Shown here: positions 27,705 through 37,897 of the stretch, piece by piece
How the letters are laid out: each line of letters begins with the position of its first letter
Numbering within the stretch: the stretch's first letter is position 1
Assembly: GCF_033954455.1 (NCBI RefSeq)
Contig: NZ_CP121473.1
Span: 2,776,501-2,840,500, forward strand
Origin: Thiorhodovibrio litoralis
Lineage (GTDB): Bacteria; Pseudomonadota; Gammaproteobacteria; Chromatiales; Chromatiaceae
Reading direction: 5' to 3'
DNA length: 64,000 bases
The notes under the pieces: generated by a model
The model's input: the letters and a program-made list of their open reading frames with translations, nothing else
Told to the model about the DNA's origin: nothing
Databases searched by the model: none
Position numbers and translations under genes: made by a program

Positions 27705-27783
27705 GGGGGACTAGGGATTTTTGGCTGGGATGCCTGCGCGGAGCATTGTGGGCCGATGCGGGCGGCAAGAGTTACGAAGGGCG

Positions 27784-29181
27784 TTAGCGCTGGGGCTTAG
27801 TGGCATCTTCGACCAGCGTTTCCGCAGTTTTCGCTCGTTTGCGGGCAAGGAGATGATTCTGTGCCGATGTCCACCAATGGTATCCCATTTCAAAGGGCAG
27901 TTCAGCAACGCGCTGGGCTTTGGTCAAGTAAGCCTGATTCAAGTCCGGCTGGAAAACACCGCTGAAATCCTTAATCGGCTGGGTGTAGCTACCGAACAGG
28001 ACAATATCCCAATCTGCCTGGTCCAAGTCGCGATAAGGCACCCCGGTATCGTCCTGAAAGATTGAATCGCTCACCGCCAGCGTCAGCGCGCGGATGCGAC
28101 TGAAAGTGCCGTAGTGCATCAGATAGGACGCCGACTTGACGAAGGTATTGGTGGGAGCGAGGCGTTTGAGATAGGTCTCCAGGGCGGTGCAATCCCCCAG
28201 CTTGGCGTCCGAGACATCGATCTGCAAGTAGGTGGTTTGTTTCTCCGGGGCGTTCTCATTCGCGCGGAAGCGAACCCGCACGCCGCGGATATCCGGGCAG
28301 CTGCTGGTTGCAGTCACAGGGGCCGAAACCATGGCATCGGCGAGCGCATGGGTGGTCGATGGATCGTCGTCGAGTTTTCCCAGCGCTTGTTCCTGCTTCT
28401 GCGTTTGCTTTTGATCTGGCTCTTGCTCTTGCTCTTGCATTGGAACTTGCACAGGCTCTTGCTCCGGGACCGGTTCCTGCTTTGCATCGGGAGCAGACTT
28501 TGCGGCGAACTCCCCGTCTGGGGTCAAAGTGCCTTCCTCAATTGCCATTACCTCGTAACCGGCGCGCGCGATAAACACCAGCAGCAGCGGCAGAACGCCA
28601 TTAAGTTGGGGCCGGTTCAGATCACTCGACATTCGCCCGGTGATAAAATAACTGCGCTGATAGATGTCGCGCAGCGCCCATTGTACGGCGTCGAGCAGTT
28701 GGTAACGCTCCGCGGCCGGAGTTTGCGGATCGAGATGAAAAGACCCGGGCGGCTCGAGTCCGAACAACACATATTCGCGGTTATGCGGATAGAGCATCAA
28801 CGCATGGATCATGTCCGGTCCGCCGAAGGGATAATAGAGTGGCAAGGCGGGATCGATATCGGCAGCGAAAACCTGCGTTTGCCACTCGCGCATGGGCTCA
28901 AAGCGGTCGCGCTCCAGTGCCTGCCAGGTCTCATCGAGCCTGTGCTGATAGGCTTGCCAATGTTCGTCGGTCAGTGACACATAGGGCGAATCCGCAGCGG
29001 GCGTTAAGCCAGCAAGGTAACGTGCTGTGGCATTCGGCGTTGCGGCAGCCGCGATCGTTGGCTGGACGCCGGCCAAGACCAATATGAGGCAGGCAACCAA
29101 GACTTCGTGCAGTTGGGCGCAGGCCCGGCCGAGTGGTTTCGCTCTGGCTGCTGCGGGAGTAAAAGCGCGTGTTTTCATCAT
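27784..29181 (-). CDS. Secreted protein of unknown function with a Gln/Glu-rich linker
   Basis: A 465-residue protein with an N-terminal signal sequence (hydrophobic core around residues 28-45, likely cleavage after AAA near 47). It has two parts. Residues about 50-215 contain YYPFGGPDMIHALMLYPHNR and FHLDPQTPAAERYQLLDAVQ, without a recognised active site. A low-complexity linker of about 40 residues, rich in Gln, Glu and Pro, lies around residues 230-270. A second domain of about 190 residues includes VRVRFRANENAPEKQTTYLQ and ends with GYHWWTSAQNHLLARKRAK. I recall similar uncharacterised bacterial proteins but cannot name a family. It lies between an L,D-transpeptidase and an amino acid permease and may act in the envelope. 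Confidence 0.7.
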   Translation of the reverse strand: MMKTRAFTPAAARAKPLGRACAQLHEVLVACLILVLAGVQPTIAAAATPNATARYLAGLTPAADSPYVSLTDEHWQAYQHRLDETWQALERDRFEPMREWQTQVFAADIDPALPLYYPFGGPDMIHALMLYPHNREYVLFGLEPPGSFHLDPQTPAAERYQLLDAVQWALRDIYQRSYFITGRMSSDLNRPQLNGVLPLLLVFIARAGYEVMAIEEGTLTPDGEFAAKSAPDAKQEPVPEQEPVQVPMQEQEQEPDQKQTQKQEQALGKLDDDPSTTHALADAMVSAPVTATSSCPDIRGVRVRFRANENAPEKQTTYLQIDVSDAKLGDCTALETYLKRLAPTNTFVKSASYLMHYGTFSRIRALTLAVSDSIFQDDTGVPYRDLDQADWDIVLFGSYTQPIKDFSGVFQPDLNQAYLTKAQRVAELPFEMGYHWWTSAQNHLLARKRAKTAETLVEDATKPQR

Positions 29182-29238
29182 CGGTAAAAATCGTCGTGGC
29201 CAGATTGTCTTCAGTAAGCGCCGATGGAATCGGACTGG

Positions 29239-29997
29239 TCAGCGGCGAGAGACTTCGTATTTTTCTTTGGTTCCATACCTGACGATGGTGACCGGCGTGC
29301 CCGACTTGAGGTCATAGAAAAAGAGCCTGTCCATCGCTGAGTTGGACAGGGCAATACAGCCGAGCGTCCAATCGATTCCCATACCGCCTTCGCCATGGAT
29401 TTCAATATCACCGCCGGGAGACGCTGTGGTTTTAATCTGATTCTTTGCCTTTAGCGCGTTAAATTCACCCAAATCCGCCGGATTTGGATAATCCAGCATA
29501 TAGGCGCGATAGTACCTTGTCTGGCCGATGTCCCGAACCCAGCTGACGCGGTAGCGACCTTCTGGCGTCGCGCCATCGCCTTGGATGAATTTATCGTTGA
29601 CGGGATCTCGGCCAAGATCGACCGGAAAGACCTCTTTCTTTTCACCATCAATCCACAACTCCAGCGAGCGAGCGAGCTTGTCGATGATGATCGCCGGTCT
29701 GTCGTGCGACTCATGGATGGCTTGGTTGATCCAATCACTGTAACGCGCGAATGCCTCTGCGGAATAACCATAGCGCGGCGGAATTCCGCGAATCGTACCA
29801 TAACCAGGCTCGGATTCGGGAATGCGGATTGCGTGAGCCGGAGCGCTCAAGCTATCAGGCGTGGCCGGGGACTCAGGCAGTCTCGTGAGGCGGCGTTGTT
29901 CGACGAAAGCATGGATGTCATCCCGGAAAATCATGGCAAACCCGATTGCACAAGCGCCACTGATCAACAGAATGACAAGTCGTTTCCGGGCGTTCAT
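29239..29997 (-). CDS. L,D-transpeptidase (YkuD family)
   Basis: A cysteine transpeptidase that cross-links peptidoglycan stems or attaches proteins to them, in the periplasm. The N-terminus has a hydrophobic anchor (LVILLISGACAIGFAMIF). The YkuD domain begins at about residue 95 (IIIDKLARSLELWIDGEKKE). Its catalytic motif is plain: His in IEIHGEGGMG, then DWTLGCIALSN with the nucleophile Cys in the S/TxGC context. Length 252. ATG at 29997 is preferred to a TTG one codon earlier. It precedes the unknown secreted protein on the same strand (57-base gap). Confidence 0.92.
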   Translation of the reverse strand: MNARKRLVILLISGACAIGFAMIFRDDIHAFVEQRRLTRLPESPATPDSLSAPAHAIRIPESEPGYGTIRGIPPRYGYSAEAFARYSDWINQAIHESHDRPAIIIDKLARSLELWIDGEKKEVFPVDLGRDPVNDKFIQGDGATPEGRYRVSWVRDIGQTRYYRAYMLDYPNPADLGEFNALKAKNQIKTTASPGGDIEIHGEGGMGIDWTLGCIALSNSAMDRLFFYDLKSGTPVTIVRYGTKEKYEVSRR

Positions 29998-30035
29998 CAA
30001 ATTCTTCGCGGGACAGCGCCAAACAGCCAGTCGGA

Positions 30036-30929
30036 CTAATCCAATTCGGAAACCGGTTGAGGGCCACGAGAAAAAATGCTCAACGCGGTCACTGTGACCA
30101 GAATCAGCGCCGCGCCCGATACCTGCGGAAGGGTCAAATGCTCATTCAGTACCACCACACCAAAGAGCGACGCGGTGACGGGCTCAACCATGGCGATGAT
30201 GGACGCAACCGCCGGCGCAGTGTGCTTAAGACCGACAATATAGAGAACGAACGACAAGCCAGCGCCAAACACGCCAAGAGCCACGAACAGCGGCCAATCC
30301 GGAGTACTTAGCACCGCAAGGGTCTGAGCGAAATCGCCGGGCCAAATCAGTACAGCGATAAGAACCGCGAAGGCGATCGCCAGAATTGCCTGCGGGCTCC
30401 CATGCGGGGCCGCATACTTAAAGCCAAAAATAAACACCGCGTAGGACAGGCCAGCCAGTAGCCCCGCGGCGACGCCGAGCGGCGTGACACCACTTGCCCC
30501 GAGATCATAGATCTGGGTGAGCAGGCCCACGCCGACCATCACCAGGGCAACCGCCGCCCACTTAAGCGCCGTAGGTTTTTCCAGCCCGAGTGCGAAAGAC
30601 ACGAAATACACGAACACGGGGGCACAGTACATCAAGGTCGCCGCCACCGCGACGCTGCCCTGCGCAATACTAAGAAAATAAAAGGAGAAATTTCCCGCCA
30701 CGCCGAGGCCAGCAATGGCAGACCAGAACCACAGCCGGCGGTCGGTCAGACCGCTGCCACGCGGGCGCAGCGCCAACCAGAGCAGAACGCACAGCAGACC
30801 GATCGCACCCCGGTAGAAGGACACGACAAAGGGATCCCAGCCGCTCGCCATCAAAATCCCGCCAATGCCGCCCGACAACCCCCAGAAAATGGCCGCCGCA
30901 ACCACGAAAAGGGTGCTTGCTCCCATCAT
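30036..30929 (-). CDS. EamA-family (DMT superfamily) transporter
   Basis: An inner-membrane transporter made of two EamA repeats, about ten helices in 297 residues. The first repeat starts LFVVAAAIFWGLSGGIGGIL and the second at GVAAGLLAGLSYAVFIFGFK, each followed by the characteristic pattern with FALGLEKPTALKWAAVALVM or SLFGVVVLNEHLTLPQVSGA. I choose the ATG at 30929, with GAGGA upstream and the first helix immediately after; a 35-residue longer form is hydrophilic and unlikely. Substrates of the family are metabolites such as amino acids, but nothing here is specific. It lies just upstream of the L,D-transpeptidase. Confidence 0.88.
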   Translation of the reverse strand: MMGASTLFVVAAAIFWGLSGGIGGILMASGWDPFVVSFYRGAIGLLCVLLWLALRPRGSGLTDRRLWFWSAIAGLGVAGNFSFYFLSIAQGSVAVAATLMYCAPVFVYFVSFALGLEKPTALKWAAVALVMVGVGLLTQIYDLGASGVTPLGVAAGLLAGLSYAVFIFGFKYAAPHGSPQAILAIAFAVLIAVLIWPGDFAQTLAVLSTPDWPLFVALGVFGAGLSFVLYIVGLKHTAPAVASIIAMVEPVTASLFGVVVLNEHLTLPQVSGAALILVTVTALSIFSRGPQPVSELD

Positions 30930-31179
30930 GTGTTTGATTGTTCCTCTTGCACGTCGCTCCAATTCGGATAACTTGAGTGTCTCACAAACAGGCGCACACA
31001 AGCTCCGGCCGTCGATGTGGCTCAGAAACGCCAAGGCTTGCTAACAATTTCCAACCTGCTTTGTCCCGAGCAGGAATCAGGCCTTTTCTGCATTTTTCCC
31101 AAAGAGCCGGAACCGCTGATCACAAAACCCGCGCCAAGTGGCGCGCCATCGGAGCCTATGGGAAGGGAGGCGACTGGAC

Positions 31180-34100
31180 CTAATCGCGCGGCATGAGCCC
31201 CGCCCGCAAGGTGAGGGCTGTGTGGCCATGATCAGCTGCCGCGAGGGTTCCGGGTGCCCCCTCAGCCACTAACTCGCCACCGGCGTCGCCGCCTTCCGGC
31301 CCCAAGTCGATCACCCAGTCGGCGGCGGCAATCAGATCTAAATCATGCTCAATGACCAGCACGGAGTGGCCGACGCTGACCAGCCGCCCGAGTACCCCGA
31401 TCAGCCGCTCGACATCAGCCATGTGCAGGCCGACGGTGGGTTCGTCGAGCAGATAAAGCGTTGGGCGGATGGCGGTGCCTTCGATGCTGGTGCGGGCTTT
31501 GCCGAGTTCGCTGACCAGTTTGATGCGCTGGGCCTCGCCGCCGGAGAGGGTGGGGCTGGGCTGGCCGAGGGTCAGGTAGCCGAGGCCGACGGCTTGCAGC
31601 AGTTCGAGCGGTTGGCGGATGGCGGGATGGGCGCGGAAGACTTCGACCGCCTGGTCGACCGGCATGGCCAGCACCTCGCCGATGCGGTGGCCGAGATAGC
31701 GGATGGCGTTGGTCTCGGCATTGAAACGGCGGCCGCCGCAGACTTCGCACAGATGGGTGACATCGGGCAGAAAGCTCATTTCCAGGCGCTGAAAGCCCTG
31801 GCCTTCGCAGGCCTCGCAGCGCCCGCCTTTGGTGTTGAAGGAGAAGCGGCTCGGTCCCCAGCCGAACATGCGCGCCTCGGGCGTGGCGGCGAACAGGCGG
31901 CGGATGCTGTCCCAGAAGCCGACGTAGGTGGCGGGGCAGGAGCGTGGGGTTTTGCCGATAGGGGTTTGGTCGACTTCCAGCACTCTGGCGAGGCTTTGCC
32001 AGCCGCCGAGTGACTTGCAGCCGATGACTTCTGCGCGGCGCTGAGCTTTGCCTGTGCCTTTGGTCGGGCCGGCGCTGCCGAGCAGGTTGCGCAGAGAGGC
32101 GCCGATGAGATCCCGCACCAGGGTGGATTTGCCGGAGCCGGAGACGCCGGTCACGCACACCAGGCGGGCGAGCGGGATGTCCAAATCCAGGTTTTTCAGG
32201 TTGTTCAGGGTGGCGCCCTGGATGTGCAGTTGCTGTTTGGGCGCGGGCTTGGGGGCGAGTTGGGGCACGGATTGGGGTTTGGTATCGACATGATCGGCTT
32301 CGGGTTCAGCGACACGCTCAAACGCTTGCTCGGGATGGGCATGGTCGCGCGCCAGATAGCGCCCGGTGATGGACTCCGGGTTCGCCATCAACTCGACGGC
32401 GGTGCCGCGCGCGACCAGTTGGCCGCCATGCACGCCAGCGCCAGGTCCTAGGTCGATGATCTCCTCGGCACGGTGCATGAATTCCTGATCATGCTCGACC
32501 ACCAACACGCTATTGCCGCGATCGCGCAGGTCTTCGAGCGTGGTGAGCAGCCGCTGGTTGTCGCGTGCGTGTAGGCCAATGCTGGGCTCGTCGAGGATGT
32601 AGCAGACGCCGCGCAGGTTGGAGCCAAGCTGGGCGGCGAGGCGGATGCGCTGGGCCTCGCCGCCGGAGAGGGTGGGCGCGGCGCGGTCTAGGGTCAGATA
32701 GCCGAGGCCGACTTGCTCGAGAAAGCCGAGTCGGCCGCGCACTTCGGCGAGCAGGTCGGTGGCGATGGCGGCTTCGCGCTCGTTGAGCGCCAGATCGGCC
32801 AGAAAGGCGCCGGCCTGGGTAACGGTCAGGGCGGAGAGGGCGCCGATGGACTGGTCGCGAAAGCGCACGGCCAGCGCTTCAGCGTTCAGACGCTGGCCCT
32901 GGCAGCTTGGGCAGGATTGGGCAGTGTCGAGTTCCTGCCATTGGCGTTCCTCGCCGCTCTGCTCGGCGTCGAAGCCGCTGAGCTGCGCGCCGGTGCCGAA
33001 GCAGCTCGGGCACCAGCCGTGGCGGGAGTTGTAGGAAAACAGCCGAGGGTCGGGCTCAGCAAAGCCGCGCCCGCAGCCGGGGCAGGTGCGCTGGGTGGAG
33101 AAGTTGCGCGCCGCGCTGTAGGGCGCGTCGACCGGTCGCACGCGCACCAGACCATCGCCGAGATCGAGCGCCTGCTCGAGCGCCTGTTTGAGCAAAGCGC
33201 GGGCGGGGTCCAGCGCGCTCGGGTCGAGGAGGAGCGTCCCGACCGGCAGGTCGATGGAATGCTCGCGATAGCGGTCGAGCACTGGCCAGGCTGCGGTCGG
33301 CAGGGGCTCGCCATCGACAATCAGATGCTCATAGCCCTGTTTGGCCGCCCATTCGGCGAGCTCTTTATACAGGCCCTTGCGCGCGATGACCTTGGGCGCA
33401 AGGAGTTCGATCTTCTGGCCGCTGAAGCTGTCGAGCACTTGGCACAGAATGGCTTCCCCGCTCTGGGGCGCGACCGGCACCTGGCATTCCGGGCAGTGGG
33501 GCACGCCGAGTTTCACATAGAGCAGACGCAGATAATGGTGAATCTCGGTCAGGGTGCCGAGGGTGCTCTTGCGCCCGCCGCGACTGGTGCGTTGCTCGAT
33601 GGCTACAGTCGGCGGAATGCCGAAGATGGCATCGACCTCGGCCTTGGCGGCCGGTTGCACGAACTGACGCGCATAGGCGTTGAGCGATTCGAGATAACGC
33701 CGCTGGCCCTCGGCAAAAAGCACGTCGAAGGCGAGGGTGCTCTTGCCGCTACCGGACACACCGGTGATTACGATAAAACGTCCGCGTTCGATGTCCAGCG
33801 ACAAGTCTTGCAGATTATGCTCGCGCGCATGGCGAATACCGATGACGCCGGGGGCTTGAGTCTCAGTGGCGGAAATGGCGGCTGCGGCCAGATAAGTCGC
33901 CATCGGTGCCTCGGCGACTCGGTCCAGCTCAACCCGGTTCAGCTCAACCCTATCCAGTTCAACTGGGTTCAGCGCCGCGCTGGCCTCGGCGTCTTCCCTT
34001 AATGCACGTCCGGTGTGGCTGTGCGGATGCTGGGCGAGCGCCTCCGGTGTGCCGGTCGCGACCAGCTCGCCGCCTTGGTCGCCACCTTCGGGTCCAAGAT

Positions 34101-36909
34101 CAATAATCCAGTCGGCCGCGCGCATCAGGTCCAGATTGTGCTCGATGACGATGAGCGAATGGCCGGCGTCGAGCAGGCGCTGGAAAGCACCGAGTAGGGT
34201 GGCGATGTCGTCTGAGTGCAAACCTGTGGTCGGCTCATCAAGCAGAAAAAGCATTCCGCCGGGCGTGACCGTCGTGCCCTTGCGCCGCCGGCCCGCCTTG
34301 GCCAGATGGCCAGCCAGCTTGAGCCGCTGCGCCTCGCCGCCGGACAGGGTCGGCACCGGTTGGCCCAAGCGCAGATAGTCGAGCCCGACTTCTTGCAGCG
34401 GTCGCAAGGCGCGGGCGATGTCTTTATCCTCACCGAAGGCTGCCAGCGCTTCGGCCACCGTCAGTTCCAGCACATCGGCGATATTGGCACCGGGCAGCGG
34501 GCTGTCTGCGGGCAGGCGGATGCCGAGCACCTCGGGGCGATACCGCTTGCCGTCGCAGTCCGGGCAGCGCAGATAGACATCCGACAGGAACTGCATCTCC
34601 ACCTGCTCGAAGCCCGAGCCGCCGCAGCCCGGACAGCGCCCAGGGCCGGAGTTGAAGCTGAAATGCCCGGCCTTGAAGCCGTGCTCGCGGGCCTTTGGAG
34701 TGGCGGCGAAACGCTTGCGCAGCGGGTCGAGCGCGCCGACATAGCTCGCCGGATTGGAGCGCGCGCTGCGTCCAATCGGCGCCTGATCGATCAGAATCGC
34801 ATCCTCGATCAGCTCGGCGCCTGTGATGGCCGTGCAGTCGCCTGGCTCGGCCTCGGCATGGCCTTTGATGCGGCTCAGGCCCAGATAGAGCACCTGATGC
34901 ACCAGGGTCGATTTGCCGGAGCCGGATACGCCTGTGACCACCACCAGTCGGCGCAGCGGAAAATCGACATCCAGGCCCTGTAGATTGTGTTGCGTGGCGC
35001 CCTTGACTCGGAGTGCCGGGCCGTCGGGAGCGGGAGGGCAGGGCGTGCGCGTGCCGCTCACCTGGCGTCGGCCACTGAGATAGGCGCCGGTCAGGGAGTC
35101 GGGCTGGTCGAGCAGCGCCGCCGGTGGACCGTTGAACAGCAACTGGCCGCCACGCTCGCCCGGCCCCGGCCCGAGGTCGAGAATCCGGTCGGCGGCGCGG
35201 ACCAGCTGCGGATCATGCTCCACCACGACCAGGGTGTTGCCCTGATCGCGCAGCCGCTTGAGGATGCCGAGCACTCGGTCGAGATCGCGCGGATGCAGGC
35301 CGATGCTCGGCTCATCGAGCACAAAAAGCGTATTAACCAGCGAGGTGCCGAGCGCCGTGGTCAGATTGATGCGCTGTACCTCGCCGCCCGACAGGGTGCG
35401 CGACTGGCGGTCGAGCGTCAGATAGGCCAGGCCCACGGTCACCAGATAATTCAGCCGGTTGCGGATGCTGTCGAGCAGCAGTCGCAAGGCCTGGTCCATG
35501 GCACCGGGGAATTCCAGGCCGTCGAAAAAGGCCGCCAAGCGGCCAATCGGCAAGGTCATCAGATCATGCAGATTCAGCCCCGGCAGTCCCAGCCAGGCCA
35601 TCTCCGGCATGTGGGCGCGCCCGTGGCGAAAGCGCGCCTGCCGATCCAGCGCCTGGTCGGCCAGCTCGTGCCCGCCGAGACGCCAGTCGAGCGCCTCGTC
35701 AATCAGGCGCGCGCCTTGGCAGTCCGGGCACATCTCGTAGCTGCGATAACGCGACAGCAGTACCCGCACATGCATCTTGTAGGCGCGACTTTCCAGCCAG
35801 TCGAAAAAGCGCGTCAGCCCATACCAGACCGACTGATTGGCATCCTGGGTCCAGTCGCCTTCGCCCTCGATCACCCAACGGCGGTCGTCATCGGTCAGCG
35901 CGGACCAGGGGATGTCGGTCGGAATGCCCCGGCGGTGCGCCTGTCCGATGAGATCCTCCCGCACCTCGGCATAGCCATCGGACTGGATCGGCTTGATCGC
36001 GCCTTCGAGCAGAGACTTGCTGTGATCCGGAATCACCAGATTCCAGTCGATGCCGATTACCCGCCCGAAACCGCGACAGCTCGGGCAGGCACCGGCCGGG
36101 GAGTTGAAGGAAAATAGCCCCGGGCGCGGCTCCTGATAGCGGATATCGCAATCCGGACAATGGCGCGCGGCCGAGAAAGGCCAGGGCGCGAGCGGCTGGC
36201 GTTCGCCATCCAGCGGATAGACCCGGAGTTGCCCGCGCCCCTGATCCAGCGCGGCTTCGATGGCCTCCAGCGCGCGCTCGCGTTTGTCATCGCTCAGGCG
36301 CAGTCGGTCTTGAATGACCTCGATGCGCTCGGGCGATTCGCTTAAGGTGCGCGCATAGCCCTGCTGCGCCAGCAATTCCTTGACCTGCTCGACGGACAGG
36401 CTTTCCGGCACCATGACTGAGAAGCAAATCATGGTGCGTGGCGGCTGCCCATCAACAAGCTGCGTCTCGCCCCGCCGCCGCAGCTCCGCCCAAATACTCG
36501 CCGGCGTGTCGCAGCGTACCTCATGCCCACAGCCATGGCAGAACAGTCGGGAGGCGCGCGCAAACAGGAGCTTGAAATGATCATTCAGCTCCGTCATGGT
36601 TCCCACGGTCGAGCGCGAGGTGCGCACCGGATTGGTCTGATCAATCGCAATCGCTGGCGGAATCCCCTCAATGCGATCCGCCGCCGGGCGGTCCATGCGG
36701 TCGAGAAACTGCCGCGCATAGGGCGAGAAGGTCTCGACATAACGCCGCTGCCCCTCGGCATACAAAGTATCGAAAGCCAGCGACGACTTGCCACAACCGG
36801 ATACGCCCGTGACCAGGATCAGCTCACCCAGCGGCAGGTCGAGATCGAGATTCTTGAGATTATGCTGGCGCAGACCGCGCAGCAGGATGCGGTTGGGTTT
36901 GGATGTCAA
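31180..36909 (-). CDS. uvrA: Double-length UvrA: two excinuclease A subunits fused in one chain
   Basis: Damage-recognition ATPase of nucleotide excision repair, but here 1909 residues instead of about 940. Four ABC modules are present. Walker A loops of the GVSGxGKS type are near residues 35, 661, 1050 and 1590, and LSGGE signatures are near 506, 855, 1413 and 1788. Each signature is followed by LDEPSIGLH or [14 protein letters not shown]. Zinc-type CxxC pairs accompany each half (for example [32 protein letters not shown]). The halves are joined by a linker near residues 975-1005 with [10 protein letters not shown] repeats. The start is TTG at 36909; no better start is visible. The ATPase residues I checked look intact in both halves. 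It could act as a built-in dimer. Confidence 0.93.
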   Translation of the reverse strand: MTSKPNRILLRGLRQHNLKNLDLDLPLGELILVTGVSGCGKSSLAFDTLYAEGQRRYVETFSPYARQFLDRMDRPAADRIEGIPPAIAIDQTNPVRTSRSTVGTMTELNDHFKLLFARASRLFCHGCGHEVRCDTPASIWAELRRRGETQLVDGQPPRTMICFSVMVPESLSVEQVKELLAQQGYARTLSESPERIEVIQDRLRLSDDKRERALEAIEAALDQGRGQLRVYPLDGERQPLAPWPFSAARHCPDCDIRYQEPRPGLFSFNSPAGACPSCRGFGRVIGIDWNLVIPDHSKSLLEGAIKPIQSDGYAEVREDLIGQAHRRGIPTDIPWSALTDDDRRWVIEGEGDWTQDANQSVWYGLTRFFDWLESRAYKMHVRVLLSRYRSYEMCPDCQGARLIDEALDWRLGGHELADQALDRQARFRHGRAHMPEMAWLGLPGLNLHDLMTLPIGRLAAFFDGLEFPGAMDQALRLLLDSIRNRLNYLVTVGLAYLTLDRQSRTLSGGEVQRINLTTALGTSLVNTLFVLDEPSIGLHPRDLDRVLGILKRLRDQGNTLVVVEHDPQLVRAADRILDLGPGPGERGGQLLFNGPPAALLDQPDSLTGAYLSGRRQVSGTRTPCPPAPDGPALRVKGATQHNLQGLDVDFPLRRLVVVTGVSGSGKSTLVHQVLYLGLSRIKGHAEAEPGDCTAITGAELIEDAILIDQAPIGRSARSNPASYVGALDPLRKRFAATPKAREHGFKAGHFSFNSGPGRCPGCGGSGFEQVEMQFLSDVYLRCPDCDGKRYRPEVLGIRLPADSPLPGANIADVLELTVAEALAAFGEDKDIARALRPLQEVGLDYLRLGQPVPTLSGGEAQRLKLAGHLAKAGRRRKGTTVTPGGMLFLLDEPTTGLHSDDIATLLGAFQRLLDAGHSLIVIEHNLDLMRAADWIIDLGPEGGDQGGELVATGTPEALAQHPHSHTGRALREDAEASAALNPVELDRVELNRVELDRVAEAPMATYLAAAAISATETQAPGVIGIRHAREHNLQDLSLDIERGRFIVITGVSGSGKSTLAFDVLFAEGQRRYLESLNAYARQFVQPAAKAEVDAIFGIPPTVAIEQRTSRGGRKSTLGTLTEIHHYLRLLYVKLGVPHCPECQVPVAPQSGEAILCQVLDSFSGQKIELLAPKVIARKGLYKELAEWAAKQGYEHLIVDGEPLPTAAWPVLDRYREHSIDLPVGTLLLDPSALDPARALLKQALEQALDLGDGLVRVRPVDAPYSAARNFSTQRTCPGCGRGFAEPDPRLFSYNSRHGWCPSCFGTGAQLSGFDAEQSGEERQWQELDTAQSCPSCQGQRLNAEALAVRFRDQSIGALSALTVTQAGAFLADLALNEREAAIATDLLAEVRGRLGFLEQVGLGYLTLDRAAPTLSGGEAQRIRLAAQLGSNLRGVCYILDEPSIGLHARDNQRLLTTLEDLRDRGNSVLVVEHDQEFMHRAEEIIDLGPGAGVHGGQLVARGTAVELMANPESITGRYLARDHAHPEQAFERVAEPEADHVDTKPQSVPQLAPKPAPKQQLHIQGATLNNLKNLDLDIPLARLVCVTGVSGSGKSTLVRDLIGASLRNLLGSAGPTKGTGKAQRRAEVIGCKSLGGWQSLARVLEVDQTPIGKTPRSCPATYVGFWDSIRRLFAATPEARMFGWGPSRFSFNTKGGRCEACEGQGFQRLEMSFLPDVTHLCEVCGGRRFNAETNAIRYLGHRIGEVLAMPVDQAVEVFRAHPAIRQPLELLQAVGLGYLTLGQPSPTLSGGEAQRIKLVSELGKARTSIEGTAIRPTLYLLDEPTVGLHMADVERLIGVLGRLVSVGHSVLVIEHDLDLIAAADWVIDLGPEGGDAGGELVAEGAPGTLAAADHGHTALTLRAGLMPRD
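33921..33972 (-). repeat. 15-bp tandem repeats in the uvrA linker
   Basis: About three and a half imperfect copies of a 15-base unit (GGTTCAGCTCAACCC on the plus strand) encode repeats of Val-Glu-Leu-Asp/Asn-Arg between the two UvrA halves. The copy number could vary between strains and would change linker length in five-residue steps. Confidence 0.75.
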
Positions 36910-36975
36910 TGCAGGCTCGTTGGCACGAGGGTGGCAAGTCCAGGAAGCTTGTTAAGGACGCTTTCGCGCCTGTCT

Positions 36976-37641
36976 CTAACGCCGCTCAGTCGACTCGCGA
37001 TCAGGCTCGGCCGACTCGGAACCTCCGCCTATGCTGTCCTCGGTGCCGTCAATCAGCTTGCGGATATTGCTGCGGTGGCGCCAGAACAGGATGCCTGTGA
37101 TGATCAGCTGCATGCCGACCAGTTCCGGTTGCGGGCGGAATAGCCAGACGATGATCGGCGCTAATGCCATGGAGATTAGCGCCGAGAGCGAGGAGATCTT
37201 GAGGCCCTTGGCGACGAACAGCCAGATGCCCGCCACGCATAGCCCGATGGGCCAGAACAGGCCGAATTGCACGCCAAGCGCGGTCGCCACGCCTTTGCCG
37301 CCGCGAAACCCAAAGAAGACCGGAAACAGATGCCCGAGAAAGGCCGCGAGCCCCACGGCCGCCAGGGTTCCAGGGGCAGCGCCGAGCAGATGCGCTGCGA
37401 CCATCGGCAGCAGGCCCTTGAGGCTGTCGCCAAGCAGGGTGATGGCGGCGGCCCTCTTGCCCTTATCGCCGCCGATGCGCAGCACATTGGTCGCGCCCGG
37501 ATTGCCCGAGCCCTCGGTGCGCGGATCGGGCAGCCCCATCAGCCGGCAGACGATGATGGCGCTCGACACCGAGCCGAGCAGATAGGCGCCCACAACCAGT
37601 GCGAGCGGGAGCAATAGAGCAAGCATGTTCATGGCGGCCAT
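36976..37641 (-). CDS. plsY: Acyl-phosphate:glycerol-3-phosphate acyltransferase PlsY
   Basis: Inner-membrane enzyme that makes lysophosphatidic acid, the first step of phospholipid synthesis, from acyl-phosphate. The three conserved loops are visible: AYLLGSVSSAIIVCRLMGLP with the following DPRTEGSGNPGATNVLR, GHLFPVFFGFRGGKGVATALG, and the later membrane segment with ALAPIIVWLFRPQ. About five hydrophobic helices. The first ATG is at 37641 (MAAMNMLALLL), with in-frame alternatives at 37632 and 37626; a TTG further upstream is unlikely. A Ser/Glu-rich tail of about 25 residues extends past the usual end. It is divergent from folB, the normal arrangement. Confidence 0.93.
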   Translation of the reverse strand: MAAMNMLALLLPLALVVGAYLLGSVSSAIIVCRLMGLPDPRTEGSGNPGATNVLRIGGDKGKRAAAITLLGDSLKGLLPMVAAHLLGAAPGTLAAVGLAAFLGHLFPVFFGFRGGKGVATALGVQFGLFWPIGLCVAGIWLFVAKGLKISSLSALISMALAPIIVWLFRPQPELVGMQLIITGILFWRHRSNIRKLIDGTEDSIGGGSESAEPDRESTERR

Positions 37642-37710
37642 TTGACTGTTTGGGAGGCTTGGGGTCAAGTGGCGGGCTGGTCATGGCTCCATCAATCGCC
37701 TATCCTCACG

Positions 37711-37734
37711 CCCTGTTGTTCCCGAACAACAGGG
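37711..37734. repeat. Perfect 10-bp hairpin in the plsY-folB gap
   Basis: CCCTGTTGTT, a CCCG loop and AACAACAGGG form a perfect inverted repeat between the divergent plsY and folB genes. There is no T-tract on either side, so it is not a classical terminator. It may be an operator or part of the larger palindromic element that begins ten bases later. Confidence 0.7.
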
Positions 37735-37744
37735 AATTTGGGCC

Positions 37745-37858
37745 TGGTTTTGGGCCGGGCGACGGTCGCGGGGGACGCCGTGAGAACATCCCTGTAGGCT
37801 TCCCAACGGCATCCATGCCGCTGAACCCCCCCGGCACCCGTTGCCCTGCCCAAAACCA
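37745..37858. repeat. Imperfect palindromic intergenic element (REP/MITE-like)
   Basis: The outer arms, 37745-37765 and 37838-37858, match as reverse complements at 19 of 21 positions. Inside lie the phrase CGCCGTGAGAACATCCCTG (37776-37794) and a small hairpin CGGCAT-CC-ATGCCG (37807-37820). The wording is reminiscent of dispersed palindromic repeats found in GC-rich proteobacteria. I noticed no second copy in this window. Confidence 0.65.
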
Positions 37859-37897
37859 ATAGAGTTATTTCTGATCGCCATAACACACTTGACGCGC

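Noticed and set aside
32713-34002. A 429-codon plus-strand frame, and a 376-codon one at 34987-36117
   Set aside because: Both are antisense to uvrA, whose ABC motifs are unambiguous. Their products are Ala/Gly-rich shadows.
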